A stretch of 64,000 nt of DNA from Paulownia fortunei (GCA_019321725.1 CM033118.1:8644071-8708070); one strand, 5' to 3'. Shown: positions 22,764-34,339, counted from the first letter of the stretch. Notes: generated by a model not told the origin, from the letters alone. Numbers and translations: made by a program.

Positions 22764-23607
22764 TCTGATGAACCAATCTACACATACAACAACTAAGTGA
22801 TGTATATACACATTACTGGCTAACGAAAAAACTGGAAGCAATATAAAAGGTATCAATAAATGATATAACGGTGCCTAAATTAAAGACATCAAAGGCCAAG
22901 TATCAGAGTTAATATATCCCATCCCTTCTAAAAGAGGTGAATTAGTATATATAATAAATTTTTGACTACTATAAGAAAAAACCAAATGAAAGTAAATTGC
23001 CTTAATGATGCATATTCCACCTTAAGTTACATACATAAACCTTATTTTCAGGTCGAGTCCTCTTAAATGGGCATTTTTAGTTCATGTTTTCCTCCACATT
23101 TGAAGTACCCTGGAGTGGCATTCTACAATCGATGCTAAATAACTCTCCCTATCTAAAACATTGTAAGGTTTGGATATCCTATGCTATCATGATTGCAAGG
23201 TTCATGGCACAATTAATCCTACCTATCTATACATTGAATCCTAGTATGACAGATATCATGAAAGGATAATTAATATATAGGGAAAAATCATCAATAACAA
23301 CTTAATCAACTTATTGTATCGTATAAGTTGAACCAATATAACGGCTTTGTAAGAATTTTGAAATAACCAGAGGCTACCACGTCGCTGTAGCTTAAGCTTG
23401 ATATCAATCACAATAACAAACAATCACCAAAACCTTTCTATGGCAACAAAAAAGGTTATTTTTTCAATCACAGAAAAAAGGTAGAGATGACGAGAAACAA
23501 CAAAGGACTATATATAAAATGGAGCCGATTGATAAAATTTGATCAATAAAATTGGTGCCCGTCCAGTCCAATTTTTCTCAACAATTCAAAACCTTAATAA
23601 CAAGTAT
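22764..23607. other. Former 5' flank of phosphatase pseudogene
   Basis: AT-rich DNA upstream (minus strand) of the phosphatase start. No other gene is seen. It ends where a truncated LTR begins at about 23608. Confidence 0.4.
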
Positions 23608-23726
23608 AAATATCTCGATAATAGTCATGGGGCGATTAGCTGGTTGCTAGCTCGGTGCATGAATTGTGAAGGTGAGCGAGCTATTATGCGCTTGAGCTAC
23701 ATGTTGCAGGACATACTATCAATCAG

Positions 23727-23731
23727 TATAG
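23727..23731 (+). repeat. Target-site duplication TATAG (left copy)
   Basis: TATAG directly precedes the TGTTAGAG start of the solo LTR and is repeated at 25960-25964 directly after its AACCCAACA end. Confidence 0.85.
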
Positions 23732-25959
23732 TGTTAGAGTAGGATGCCCAACGCCCCAATTAGATTGGGTGTATTATACTCTTTTGCTTTTGTAAAGATA
23801 ATCTTATTGGAAATCATATTAATAAAAAGGCATTTTCTTTATCTTATGTCTTGCATTTTTTATTTCTGCACATTAGATAAAGTCCTTAGACCAAATTTAG
23901 CTACGGGGCATGGTCGCGCATATGATGGCGATCATGGAACATGCCTCTAAGGCTTTGGTCTTAAATAAGTTTTGAGTCGAGAGTTTTTTGAGATGGGACA
24001 TCAAATAGCTCAGTAAGACTTGTACATATAATGCATGCTCGTGAGACGAGGATGTCACATTCCATTGGCATTAGCGTAGAGACGTAAGTGCATATATGTG
24101 GGTGCTTGTAAGGGAACAAGTACACCGAATATGGCCCGCAAGAAATTCTTAGTTGGAGGCTTTGCCCGTTGAAATAAGAATTTCTGTGTTGCGATAGTAC
24201 ACGACTAGTCCTCAGACTTGAGGCACGATGGTAGCCTTGTGTGCATCCTGCAGCACTTTGATATATCTTCTGATTACTTGACAATCACAAATGGGGTATG
24301 TTGGGTGTTGCACTGGTGTGCATGGAGGTTTGTCAGTGGCCAACATAGAATTCGACACTTGTCTTTTTAAACAATGGAATCTCCTGTGTTTTCATAGTTC
24401 ATGATTCAAAGACCTTGGCCAAAGCAGAATGAATTGTGATTCATCAAGAATCATTGGAACTTGAAATGGGATCACAGCAATTGGATCATTTAGGGTTTCG
24501 ACTTATAATCCATGCCTTAGATTCAATCAGGAGATTAGCTATCGAAAGGACCGTACGTGTATGGTACTCGCAACTGAAATAGGTTTACTCGCTATTTCAC
24601 CTAAGACTAGTTTGCCATGATTACTTGCTAGGTGTTTTCATGGATAGTGAGGTTTTTGGAATTAAGGAGTTGATTCCAAGCGGATTAATTAATTGGATTA
24701 ATTAATTGGAATAATTGTTATTCATAAGTTGCAAATGTTGCAAACCCACTACTAGCTTAGTAGTGAAGCTAAGAGGGTCACACATCTTTATGGAAAGTAA
24801 CATTTTTAATTTTAGATTTTATCTAATGGTTGGAAATAAATTAATTAATACTGATCAATTAATTAATTAAGGGTTCTATTTAATTTAATAGTTAAATTAA
24901 ATTATTCAATTAAGTAATTAGATTATTTAATTGGACCTAATTTGATTAGGAAGCCAATTGGAGTAAATTAAATTAATCAATTGGATTGATTAAATTGGGA
25001 TTGAATCAATTGAATTGATTTGGGGATTTTTGAGTTCAAGCCCAAAATAAATGTGGATCACTTAAGAAGCCCACTAAAGTATGAAGAGAATAAATTAAAT
25101 AAATATGATTTATTTAATTAACATATTTATATATAAATAAATATAGTGACCAATTTTATAGGATAAAATAGGCCACTAAGATTTAATTTATGTATAAATA
25201 TAATTATAGTATATATATATGATATATATCTATCTTGATATTATTTGAAGAGTTCAAATTAATATCAACAATGTATGTAGACAATTTTGATGATTAATGT
25301 AGTCTCAAATTAGTCCACATACAATAGAAGAGTGAAAAAAGAAGAGTTTTTGGAAGATTTGGAATCCTTTCAAGATAAGGTTTTGAAGTAATTCAAAATA
25401 GAAAAACTTTCCAAGAGTTGGAAAAGGATTAAAATTTTCAGCCCTATATATATGAGGGATGAAAATTACATAATTCAATTCAAAAAAATTTGAGCAAAAA
25501 TATTTTGTTTAAAGTGTTCAATTTTTACTTTTCAAGAAAATAAAAGAAAGGAAAAGAAAACTAGTTTCTTGTTATTTTCTTCATATTATTATTTCAAGAA
25601 CTTAAAGAATCAATCTTTATTGTTCTTGAAAATATACTCTGGTTCTAGATTAGTAAACAATTAAAAGGATACTAGCGAATCCTTTTGATTGGTGTTGCTT
25701 TCTGTATCGTGAACCTGATAGAGGGGAGACACTTGGATCCCTGTGAGTTCTGATAGTCCAGGATAAGCAATTGATTTCTTCATTCCCTACAACAACCGGA
25801 GTGCACGAAAGATATAATCCGATTTTATATTTATTTATATATTCACTTGAATAAGCGCGATCGTTAAAATCGGTTTCGAATCAAAGGGGTTAAATTTATG
25901 TTTGATAAAAATTTTAATTTTCCGTTGCGTATACCCCTGCGATTATAGCGAACCCAACA
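23732..25959 (+). mobile_element. Solo LTR (2,228 bp) with perfect TSD
   Basis: Begins TGTTAGAGTAGG and ends GCGAACCCAACA, so the ends are TGTT...AACA, and it is flanked by TATAG on both sides. Removing it and one TATAG restores continuity of the host LTR, as judged from the intact homologue at 36473-35854. It contains no retroviral coding sequence, so internal DNA was lost by LTR-LTR recombination. It has long (ATTAATTAATT) runs near 24690 and 24860. A second, older member of the family is at 18560-20708. The lineage (copia or gypsy) is not assignable from the LTR alone. Confidence 0.85.
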
Positions 25960-25964
25960 TATAG
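25960..25964 (+). repeat. Target-site duplication TATAG (right copy)
   Basis: Directly follows the solo LTR and matches 23727-23731. Confidence 0.85.
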
Positions 25965-26242
25965 ATCATCTCACCTTAAAGAACCTACCTGCATCTTTCA
26001 GATCGGGTAAGTTCATGCTAAAAAATAAAGTGAAACAGTTATGGTTGGAAAGTGATGGAGAATTTCATTTAAGATAAATCAAGGAGCATGATTACGTGTA
26101 CAACAGACAATTATAATAAATTGAAGTATGAAATCTCATTTTACCCCTGCTTGGATATCTATACATAGAGGAATGTACCTCAATAAACCGGGTTACAATA
26201 TATATATTTGATATATATATTCTCTGCATGTTTTTACCTTTT

Positions 26243-26407
26243 TCTCCAAGCATCCAGCTGACTTGAGCATCGGATTTCTTATGTCGAGTCAGCCCGACGT
26301 CTGTTTTGTAGGTTCTCCCTCCTCTCTCGATCGAAAAACCTGCAAAATAGACACTGGCTGACCCGGTGTTAAAACTACGATGCTCAAGTCAGCTGGATGC
26401 TTGGAGA
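26243..26407. repeat. Palindrome centre: perfect 30-bp inverted repeat
   Basis: 26243-26272 and 26378-26407 are exact reverse complements (TCTCCAAGCATCCAGCTGAC... and its partner). They are separated by about 105 bp that is itself partly self-complementary (GTTTTGTAGG / CCTGCAAAATAG). This is the junction of two LTR copies joined 3' end to 3' end. Confidence 0.9.
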
Positions 26408-26898
26408 AGAATGTAAAAGCGTGTAGAGAATATATGTATCAGATATATAAAGTGTAACCCGTTTATTAAGGTATATTTCTCTATTTATAGATATCTAAGT
26501 AGGGGCAAAAAGAAGATTTCAGACCTCAATTTGTTGTAACTTTCTGTTGTACACGTAATCATGCTCCTTGATTTACCTTAAGTAAGATTTCCTATCACTT
26601 TCCAACTATAACCATTTCACTTTGCTTTTCCACATGACCTTGCTCGATCTGGGAGGTGCAGATCCTTCAAGATGAGATGACCTATACTGAAATTATAGTA
26701 GGTCCTACAATGTGTAGCTCAGGCGACATAAATAATAGCTCGCTCAAATTCATAGCTCATGCACCAAGCTAGCAACCAACTAATCGCCATATGACTCTTA
26801 TCAAGACGGAGGTCATTGATAACCCAATTTAACCATCAACCTTATAACCTAGCCCCTGGTTCGAGTTATACAGATTAGACCTAACCTATTCCATATCA
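26326..26898 (-). repeat. Truncated 3' LTR of Tat-lineage element
   Basis: 573 bp that is a direct repeat of 35854-36473, sharing CAAAATAGA.., CTCAAGTCAGCT, AGAGAATATATGTATCAGATATAT, GTAACCC.TTTATT, TGGAGGT-type blocks and the CCATATCA end. About 75 bases of the R/U5 end are missing where it meets the inverted LTR. A purine-rich AGAGGGACTAGA on the minus strand (26899-26910) just outside is the likely polypurine tract. Confidence 0.8.
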
Positions 26899-27321
26899 TC
26901 TAGTCCCTCTTACTCTTTCTGGCCTAAAGTCCTGAAGGTCAGGTATGAAAATATCTTTGACTTTGGCAGTTAGGGTTGACGTATAAATCCATTTTCAAAT
27001 TCTGGGGATTGATTACCTTGTCTTTTCATCTGATTGCTTTCATCCATCTATACACATGTCCTTACCTTGTGACCTATGGCTAGGATTTCTGCTACCCCAT
27101 GAGTTACCTCTTTTCCCCTATAAAATGGGGTCATCCGTCTTTATTTTTTTCCCCTTTTTCCCTATGTACTTGCTCCTATTATTTTTACTCGATGAGCATT
27201 TTAAAATTTCAGCGATCATTTTCCTTATTTTTTCCATTAGCCCAAGTAAAGTGTACTTACTTTTGCTATATATATATTTTCCTTTCTCAATTTTTTCTTT
27301 ACATGCTCAATTTACCCTTGA

Positions 27322-29412
27322 ATGTCCACCTCTCCCGAGTCCACAGAACCTATTTCGTTCATTCCTCCTAGTATTTCTGCCAATGAACTAATGCTCGAGC
27401 TATCCAGTCACCATCCTACTGAGGTCAGGATGGCCAACCTAAATAGTCAACCTGCTTATTTAACCCATGCTACTACTCTTTCTGAAACCAACTTTGTCAA
27501 CCTTAGGGAGAATGCGGGGATACCCGATGATTTTAACGTAGTTCTTTCTGGTTCGAGAGATAAGCCTCACAACCCTCCCCTTAGCTAAGTCACTTTCTTT
27601 GTAGACCAATTGGAAGTGGGGCTTAGGTTCCCTGTGCCTGACTTATTTTGCTATATTTCTAGGAGCTTTGGTATCCCATTAATTTATCTTGTTCCTAACT
27701 CTTTTCAACTCATGGTTGGTTTCTAGATGGCCGTTAACCACTTCGGATATGAGCCTAACCACAAAATATGGTGGGCTTTCTTTCATGCAAAAACCTCCAG
27801 CCTAAGCCTTTTTTATTTTATATCTCATTACTTGGCAAGATTTCTGGAGGGGACTCTGAGTTTCCTCCATGCCTAGAAGAAAAAGTATTTCTTCATTTCT
27901 TCTCCTGATCTTTCGAATTTTCAACCTGGATCATTAACCTACCTCAACAAGTTCGCGAGCCTGAGCTTGACTCAGCCACCCATTCCTTAGCTCGTCGGTT
28001 AAACCACAGTCTTTACCATGTAGGTTTACTAGTTGATTCATGGCCTCTACTCCACCATTTTCAACTAAGCCCTAATGTTGTCCCACTCTTTCAACCTATA
28101 GGTACTTTTATGCTAGACATTTTAATTCGGCACTTAGTAAATACCTTCACTATTCTCTTTTTTTATTTTAGATCAGTTGATGGAGTCCCGTTTGCTTGCT
28201 GCTTACCATGCTCGAAAGGCAGCTGGTAGGTCTGGTCACCTTGAGGGTCGTGTGTGAGTCCGCCTGACTAGTGCACCTACAACTCAACCTCATACCTCTA
28301 TAGCCCGAGCTGCAGCATCGGCTCCTTCTCGATCTATTGTACCTGTTGCCTCTCGCAGTAGTGGAAAATGCCCAGCTCCGGCTGAGGGTAATAGCTTTGC
28401 CTCGACCCATCATCCTTGTCTCAATGCTCCAACTTCTCTAAATGCCACTTTTTTTACCAGCAGCTCGGTGCTGGAGACCAAGGACGGTAGCCTCTACGCT
28501 AAGTGGCTCCAGGGAATACCCAACTTTGTAGATCAACGTCTTTTAGGATTTGTGAATTATGATACTGGGTCAATCATCTGGTAGATCATGCCTTAAAGGT
28601 AACATCTATTATCTTTGACTTATCTTGATGGGGGGATGAAATTTTACTAAATATTTTTCTTTTCTTCTTTTTCTAGGCCATCTTATACCTGAGTTCCCTA
28701 ATGGTCGATCTGCGGTTTGGGGTGCCTACCTCAGAGGAGAAAGATCTCAGGTAAGAAAATAAGGGCTTACAGTAATGGCTGCAATGTGCCCAAGCTCGCA
28801 CAGGCAAGCTGGAGGCTGATATCAACATATCCAAAGGTAAGCATGCCTCTTTGGAGAAGAAGATGGCCAAAGTGGAGAGGGATAGGAATAAGATGGAGCA
28901 GCAGATGTTGAAAGCCATCAAGGAGGTCTCCATCTCTTGAGCTGAAGGTCATATAATAGGCCTCCTTGCAGGTCGTGGCAAGTGGGCCTAAGAGAATAAA
29001 AGATTTTTGCAGTCCCCTAAGTTTTTAGATCATCTTACCATTGGGGCTCTAGAATACTTGATCCATGGTTTCACACACTGCTTGGGACAAGTCAAAGAAC
29101 TGGGCTATACCGGTCTGAACCCAAACCTAGATCAGGCTGTTGAGAATGTTCCTTCCAAATGTCGGGTCAGCTCCAACAACTGATGTTGTAGGTTCTTCAG
29201 AAACCCAAGCTATGATTATTCCACCTCAGGAGGACCTTGTTGCTCATCCTGTTCCTTCTCCACCCATAGATCTTGCAGTTCCAGCTCCTCAGGATCATCA
29301 AGATGAGCATACCATCGATGTCGAAGATGACAACTCCAATGAGATAGGGAACCATAATGACGAGGGTGTTGTAATAGAACCTTTAAATATTTCTGATTAT
29401 AGTATAAAGTAA
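27322..29412 (+). pseudogene. Antisense accessory ORF of the Tat element ('putative gypsy type transposon' family)
   Basis: The plus strand, antisense to gag-pol, carries a long decayed ORF in pieces. 27322-27588 holds NFVNLRENAGIPDDFNVVLS. After a stop comes FFVDQLEVGLRFPVPDLFC, FGIPLIYLVPNSFQLMVGF and a WWAFFHAK block. From about 28170 (after TTTTATTTTAG, acceptor-like) comes an Ala/Ser/Pro-rich linker. About 28676-28750 reads AILYLSSLMVDLRFGVPTSEEKDLR. A charged coiled-coil-like helix follows (28800-28935, KMAKVERDRNKMEQQMLKAI), then LLAGRGKWA, FLQSPKFLDHLTIGALEYL, GFTHCLGQVKELGY and an acidic tail (29140-29412). This order matches the plant family annotated as putative gypsy type transposon. 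In Tat/Retand elements an antisense ORF is known between integrase and the 3' LTR. Function is unknown. Stops and frameshifts make this copy inactive. Confidence 0.75.
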
Positions 29413-30020
29413 TTATAATAGCTATATTCTTTAATAATATCTTCATGTTTTACCTTCATCGGTTTTCATTTAAGATCTGAACTAACTTTCAAGCAGCTGC
29501 ATCTTTGAAGCTACTATATCACAGCTAAATCTCTTCACTTCAAGAAAACCAGATCATGTAAGAAATATATGTATAACAGTGTTCCTGCCCTTTCCAAGAA
29601 TATAAGACTAATCTTTTTTTTTTTAAACACAAGTATAATCGAACTCTGCACAACTAAATCTCTTCCTCTGCTTGGTTTGACCCTTAATGCCAGCACGACC
29701 ATTCTTACCATATCAAAAGCATATGGCCCCTACGATAGCTCTCCCCCCTAAATCAAAATGCATTACTTTTGAAAGGGATTTTGATTTTAAAGGGATTCAA
29801 GTTTTGCAAATGAGACATGTATGGCCTGGCTAGCATACTTTATTTGTTCATATTGATTTTAAGATGTTTACTTGAAAGAAAAAATAAAATACTTATGACC
29901 TTAATAAAGGCATAATTATGCATTTTGTGCTCTTCCAGAGCTTCCCACTTCTATTTTTAAATCTCCATATCTATCTGATATTGCAAAGGCTTGAGATCAG
30001 GCTTCGTAAGTAATTTCACC
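29413..30020. other. Spacer between antisense ORF and tandem array
   Basis: No coding signal. A poly-T run at about 29612. This is part of the Tat element's region between integrase and the 3' LTR. Confidence 0.4.
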
Positions 30021-30029
30021 TAGAGATCG

Positions 30030-30450
30030 ATCTTTGCGAGCACTGCAAGGGACCTAAGGAGGTCAAGTTTTACTTGCCCTTCCTTAGAGTTTTTCTTAAA
30101 TCATTCTCCAAGGAGATCGGGCTCTACAAACCCTCCATGGGACCTAAGGAGGCTGAGTTCTACTGGCCATACCTTAAGAATTTTATTAAATCATTCCCCA
30201 AGGAGGTCACTCTCTGCGAACCCTCCAAAGGACCTAAGGAGGCCGAGCTCTGCTAACCCTACTTTAGGGTTTTTCTTAAATAATTCCCCATGGAGTTTGG
30301 ACTCTGTGAACCCTCCAATGGACCTAATGAGGCCGAGCTCTACTAGTTCTACCTTAGGTTTTTTCTTAAATCATTACCCAATGAGGTTGATCTCTGCGAA
30401 CTCTTAAAGGGACTAAGGAGGCTGACCTCTGTTGGCCCTGACTTAGGTAA
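30030..30450. repeat. ~90-bp tandem repeat array, ~4.5 copies
   Basis: Units carry GGGACCTAAGGAGG..GAG(T/C)TCTAC, then CCTTAG.GTTTTTCTTAAATCATT and CCCCAAGGAGGT. Unit anchors lie near 30050, 30140, 30229, 30319 and 30410, giving a period of 90 bp. The apparent ORF at 30074-30256 is just this repeat read through. Tandem arrays between integrase and the 3' LTR are known in Tat/Ogre elements and can seed satellites. Confidence 0.85.
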
Positions 30451-30620
30451 TGCATTTTATTCATTTAAAAAGCTTTCAAAGATTACACATAGAATTTTTT
30501 CAAATGACAAACATTCGATAGCCTGGGTAACTTCCTTATTTGCTCATCTTCCATCTCGTATGCTCCTCTAACTATTACTTTAGTGATCTTATAGGGGCCT
30601 TCCAATTCGCCTCTAGTTTA

Positions 30621-31545
30621 CTAGTTTTGTTTCAAGGTATCAGCTCGCCACAGTACCAAGTCTCTATCCTGGAAACTCATTTTCTTCGCCTTCTGGGTGT
30701 ACCCTGCTCGGATCCTATTCTTGTATACTTTCACCCACACATATGCCAGATCTCTCTTCTCATCAACCCAATCTAATGCTTCCCTCATGAGCTCATTGTT
30801 TTGTTCCTCATTGAAATTCTGAATTCGATGAGTTTCCATTCTAATTTCAGTAGGTATAATAGCTTCTGCTCCATACACTAAGCTAAATAGAGTCTCTCCT
30901 ATAGTGGTTCTTGGGATCGTGAGGTATGCCCATAAGACTAAATTTAATTTATCGATCTAACCTCCTTCTACTTTGTCAAGTCTAGTTTTGATTCCTTGTA
31001 AAATTATGCGATTAGTTACCTCGACTTGCCTATTGGCCTGGGGGTGACCTACTAAAGTGAAGTGCTGGTTGATTTTCATTTCAGCACACCAACTCTTAAC
31101 CTTTTTCCCTTGGAACTATGTACCATTATTAGAGATCAGATCGTGCGGCACCCCATATCTGCATACTATGTTCTCCCACAGGAATTTCATAACCTGTAAC
31201 TCTGTGATCTTAGCTGTTGGCTCAGTTTCTACCCATTTGCTGAAATGATCTGCTGCCACTATCAAAAAAAAATTTTGCCCTAGGGCTAGGGGGAAAGGTC
31301 CAACAATGTCAATTCCCCACTTGGAAAATGAGCAAGGTGAGCTCATAACTTTCAGCTCTTCTATTGGTTGATGTATTAGAAGTGCATGCTTCTGGCATTT
31401 TTCACATGTCTTGACTAAATTCTCAGCATCTTTCTTTAATATGAGCCAGAAGTATGCAGCTCTGGCTGCCTTGAAGGCCAATGCACGACCTCCGCCATGC
31501 TCTCCGCATCCTCCCTCATGAATTTCTTGTAGCACATAAGCTCAT
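30621..31545 (-). pseudogene. Integrase of the Tat-lineage element
   Basis: Integrase inserts the cDNA into the host chromosome. Minus-strand order: an H-H-C-C zinc domain (IHEGGCGEHGGG ... CEKCQ, about 31530-31400); catalytic core WGIDIVGPFPLALGQNFFL (first D) with DHFSKWVETEP; then YGVPHDLISNNGT, where the second catalytic Asp is Asn (GAT to AAT); then a TAG in place of the Gln of NGTQF near 31115; the GHPQANRQVEVTNR segment that keeps the Glu; and the C-terminal YGAEAIIPTEI...FNEEQNNELMREALDW ... DLVLWRAD part ending at 30621. Loss of D2 and the stop make it inactive. Confidence 0.9.
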
Positions 31546-31899
31546 TCTTCTGGCGATAAATATCTCAAATATGGTGTAGAGAAATCTCATTTCTATAATG
31601 AATCATTGATGATGCAAAATCTAGCAGCCCGTACCTAAAGTCGGTTACCTTCTTTTTATCCTGAGGTAATTTCCCATATTACAAATACTCCAATATGCCC
31701 GATCTCTAATCTATTTTCCCTTCTACTATGGCCATTTCCTCTCCTATACTGTATTGATAAGCAGTCAATAAGGTCTTTTGAGTTTTGCAATCAACATTGG
31801 AACTTACAATCTTAGAAAGATAATATGTCTTAGTATTTTCAGCTCTTGGTACCTGGTTTAACTCAATTTTTTCAATTGTTGTTTCAACTGGGAGACTTG

Positions 31900-32450
31900 C
31901 TCAACAAAATTTTTCACCCTTTACTTCTTAGCCATGAACTCTCCCCCTACCTGCTGCATGACCAATCTTGAGTCAGAATAAATGATTAGGTGCTTCACTC
32001 TAAGCTTAAGCGTTATCTTCAGCCCTCTCACAAGTACCTCATATTCTGCCTTATTGTTTGATATTTTAAACTTAAATCTTACTACAAACGAACTCATCTC
32101 CTTCAAGGCTGGTCAATACAACACCTGCACTACAACCAGATATAGTGGCAGAGCCATCCATATGTAACAACCATGTTTTAGGGTTCTCGTCAGTCTGTAT
32201 CATTTTTTGTAAGAAATCTGCTAAATCCTAATCATTTATAGCTATTCTAGGTTGATATTCTCTATCATATTCGTCCATCTCCACTGCCCACTTGACCATC
32301 TGATCTGAAGCTTTAGGTTTGCTTAGTATCTGTCTCAATGGTAGATTAGTTCGAACTACTATCTTATGTAACAAGAAATATAGCTTGAGCCATCTGGCTG
32401 TTGTTATAATGCCATCATTCTTTCTCGATTTCTGAATATTTGACCTCAGC
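31900..32450 (-). pseudogene. RNase H domain remnant
   Basis: The open piece 32106-31921 reads VVRFKFKISNNKAEYEVLVRGL ... KHLIIYSDSRLVMQQVGGEF, the SNN.AEYEAL and YSDSQLV motifs of the RNase H found in plant gypsy elements. RNase H removes the RNA strand during reverse transcription. The upstream part with the first catalytic residue (about 32110-32300) is broken by stops. Confidence 0.85.
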
Positions 32451-32499
32451 CCCTCGCAACAACTTACTCATATAATATATAGGCTTCTTTTGGCTCCCT

Positions 32500-33560
32500 T
32501 CTTAACTTAACAGAACCGAGCTAATAGCCAGCTCACCCACGGATAAATAAACATATAAAGTTTCACCCTATAAGGGTTTAGTCAGTAAAGATAGCTCTGC
32601 TAAAAAAGCTTTCAATTTATCAAAGGCTTTCTGGCACTCAGCAATCCATTCAAACTTGCTAGCCTTTCTTAGGACCTTGAAAAAAGGTAAGATTCTCTCC
32701 AACGACCTGGAGATGAAGCGACTTAGGGCTGCTATCTTACCTGTGAGCTGCTGAACTTTATTAATGCTATTTGGAGGAGCCATATTCTGCACAGCCTTTA
32801 CCTTTTATAGGTTTACTTCTATATCTCTTTTTATCATAATGTAGTCTAGGAACTTTCTCGACCTGACCCCAAAGAAGGATTCAATTTCATACCATACCTC
32901 CTAAGCACTCCAAAGGCCTCTCCCAAATCTGCCACATGAGCTTCGACCTTTCTACTCTTCACCACCATGTCATCTATATACACTTCCATGTTTCGTCCAA
33001 GCTGACCTCGAAATATCTGATCTACTAGCCTTTGGTTTGTTGTTCCTACATTTTTTAGTCCAAAAGACATAGCCACATAATAGTAAATTCCTATAAAAGT
33101 GATAAAACTTACTTTCTTTGGGTCCTCCGATGCTAACATGATCTGGTGGTACCCTTGTGAGACATCTATCATACTTAGTAGTTCACACCCCAAAATAGAA
33201 TCAACTAACTAGTCTATCCGAGGTAAAGGGTAATGATCTTTAGGACATACTTTGTTTAGATCTCGGAAGTCGATGTATATTCTCCATTTTCCTTCTATTT
33301 TTGGTACCAAAACTATATTCAATAGGCATTCAGGAAATTAGATCTCTTCTATATGACCAGCTTCCAACAACTTTTCCACCTCCTTCTGGATGAACTTGTT
33401 TTTCTCCAAACCAAATTATCTATTTTTCTATTTTACTAGCTTGTAGGTCAGATCGATGTTGAGGTGATGCACTAGTACCTCAGGATCAATTCTCTCCAAA
33501 TCGTGTGCAGACCAAGCGAAGACATCCACATTATTTCTCAAAAATTAAGCTATCTCATTT
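32500..33560 (-). pseudogene. Reverse transcriptase of the Tat-lineage element
   Basis: Minus strand: MIDVSQGYHQIMLASEDPKK, FITFIGIYYYVAMSFGLKN, then MEVYIDDMVVKSR (the catalytic YxDD box, intact as YIDD), then GVLRRYGMKLNP. This is followed across a stop by the thumb/connection segment 32792-32568 (VQQLTGKIAALSRFISRS, FEWIAECQKAFDKLK). The fingers region (about 33190-33560) is present but interrupted. RT and RNase H precede integrase, which is the gypsy gene order. Confidence 0.9.
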
Positions 33561-33679
33561 GCTAGCTCTGGACTGAGTTGTGTGCCCATCCTAGTAGTTT
33601 TTGTCGGGTCTTTTAGAACCAATTATATGTTAAATAGCTCCTTATTTGGTTATACATGCACTTGTTCGGTAGATGTCCC

Positions 33680-34335
33680 TCATGCCTCATCTATTTTCAA
33701 GACCTTTAGAGGGTGTTCCTCTTCTGGTCCTTTCTTTCTCTTGGCCTTCTTCTGTTCAGCCTTTCTAACAGCCTCTACATAGCATTTTCTAGCTGAATGT
33801 TGATCTCCTTCAACCTCTCCTACCCCCTCGTCTACTGGAAAGTTTAATTTCATGTAGAAAGTGGACACTATAGCTTTGAAGGTATTAAGAGAAAACTTAG
33901 CCAAAAAAAGTCTACAACTAAGAACTTAATCATTCAGGTCTTGTGCATGGGTTCGACCCCTAAAGATACAGGTAGAATGGCTTGACTTATGGGGTCGACC
34001 ATCCCTCCCCCCCAAAGCCAAACAAAGTTGTCTCTACTGGTTGCATCTCTATATCCAAATTCATTTTTTTATATGCCTCATAAAATAAGATATCAATAGA
34101 ACTTCCTGTATCAACCATTACTCCAGCTACATCGAAATTAGTGATAGTCGCAGTGATGACCAGGGTATTATTATGAGGTACTTTGAACCCTCTCGTATGT
34201 TGAGGCCCGAACTGAACTGTAGAGCCACCATTGATCCAGTTGTCCTCCCCCACTGTATTTTTGGAGATAGGTCGAGCATATGCTTTCCTAACTTGGTTGG
34301 AGTCTCTATCCATGGGGCTTCCTACTATCATCTAT
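33680..34335 (-). pseudogene. Aspartic protease and flanking polyprotein of the Tat-lineage element
   Basis: The open segment 34331-33987 contains TRGFKVPHNNTLVITATI followed by GVMVDTGSSIDILFYEAYKKM, an intact DTGSS active site in the Tat-type context. A further piece at 33904-33680 (MAKFSLNTFKAIVSTFYMKLNFP...) is the segment between protease and RT. The protease cleaves the gag-pol polyprotein. A stop separates the two segments. Confidence 0.85.
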
Positions 34336-34339
34336 ATTA

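Larger units (their letters stand above)
23608..26325 (+). repeat. Truncated Tat-family LTR, inverted, split by a solo LTR
   Basis: 23608-23731 plus 25960-26325 together read as the reverse complement of the LTR at 35854-36473. They share the TATCTCGATAA..AGTCAT.GGGCGAT start, GGTGAGCGAGCTATTATG, a GTAGGACCTACTATC-like block interrupted at the solo LTR, TCATGATTACGTGTACAACA, and CTCCAAGCATCCAGCTGACTTGAG. The first ~100 and last ~75 bases of the LTR are missing. It abuts the oppositely oriented LTR at 26326, forming a large palindrome. Confidence 0.75.

Noticed and set aside
23539..24284. Short ORFs across the truncated LTR and solo LTR
   Set aside because: Repeat sequence read through; the LTR junction at 23732 falls inside this region.
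24299..24330. TGTTGGGTGTTG as an alternative LTR start
   Set aside because: The TSD and the continuity of the interrupted host LTR place the start at 23732.
27056..27391. Two overlapping hydrophobic ORFs
   Set aside because: Pyrimidine-rich leader of the antisense ORF; no domain, and overlapped by the recognised frame starting at 27322.
30540..31248. Plus-strand ORFs at 30540-30776 and 31057-31248
   Set aside because: Antisense to clear integrase sequence.
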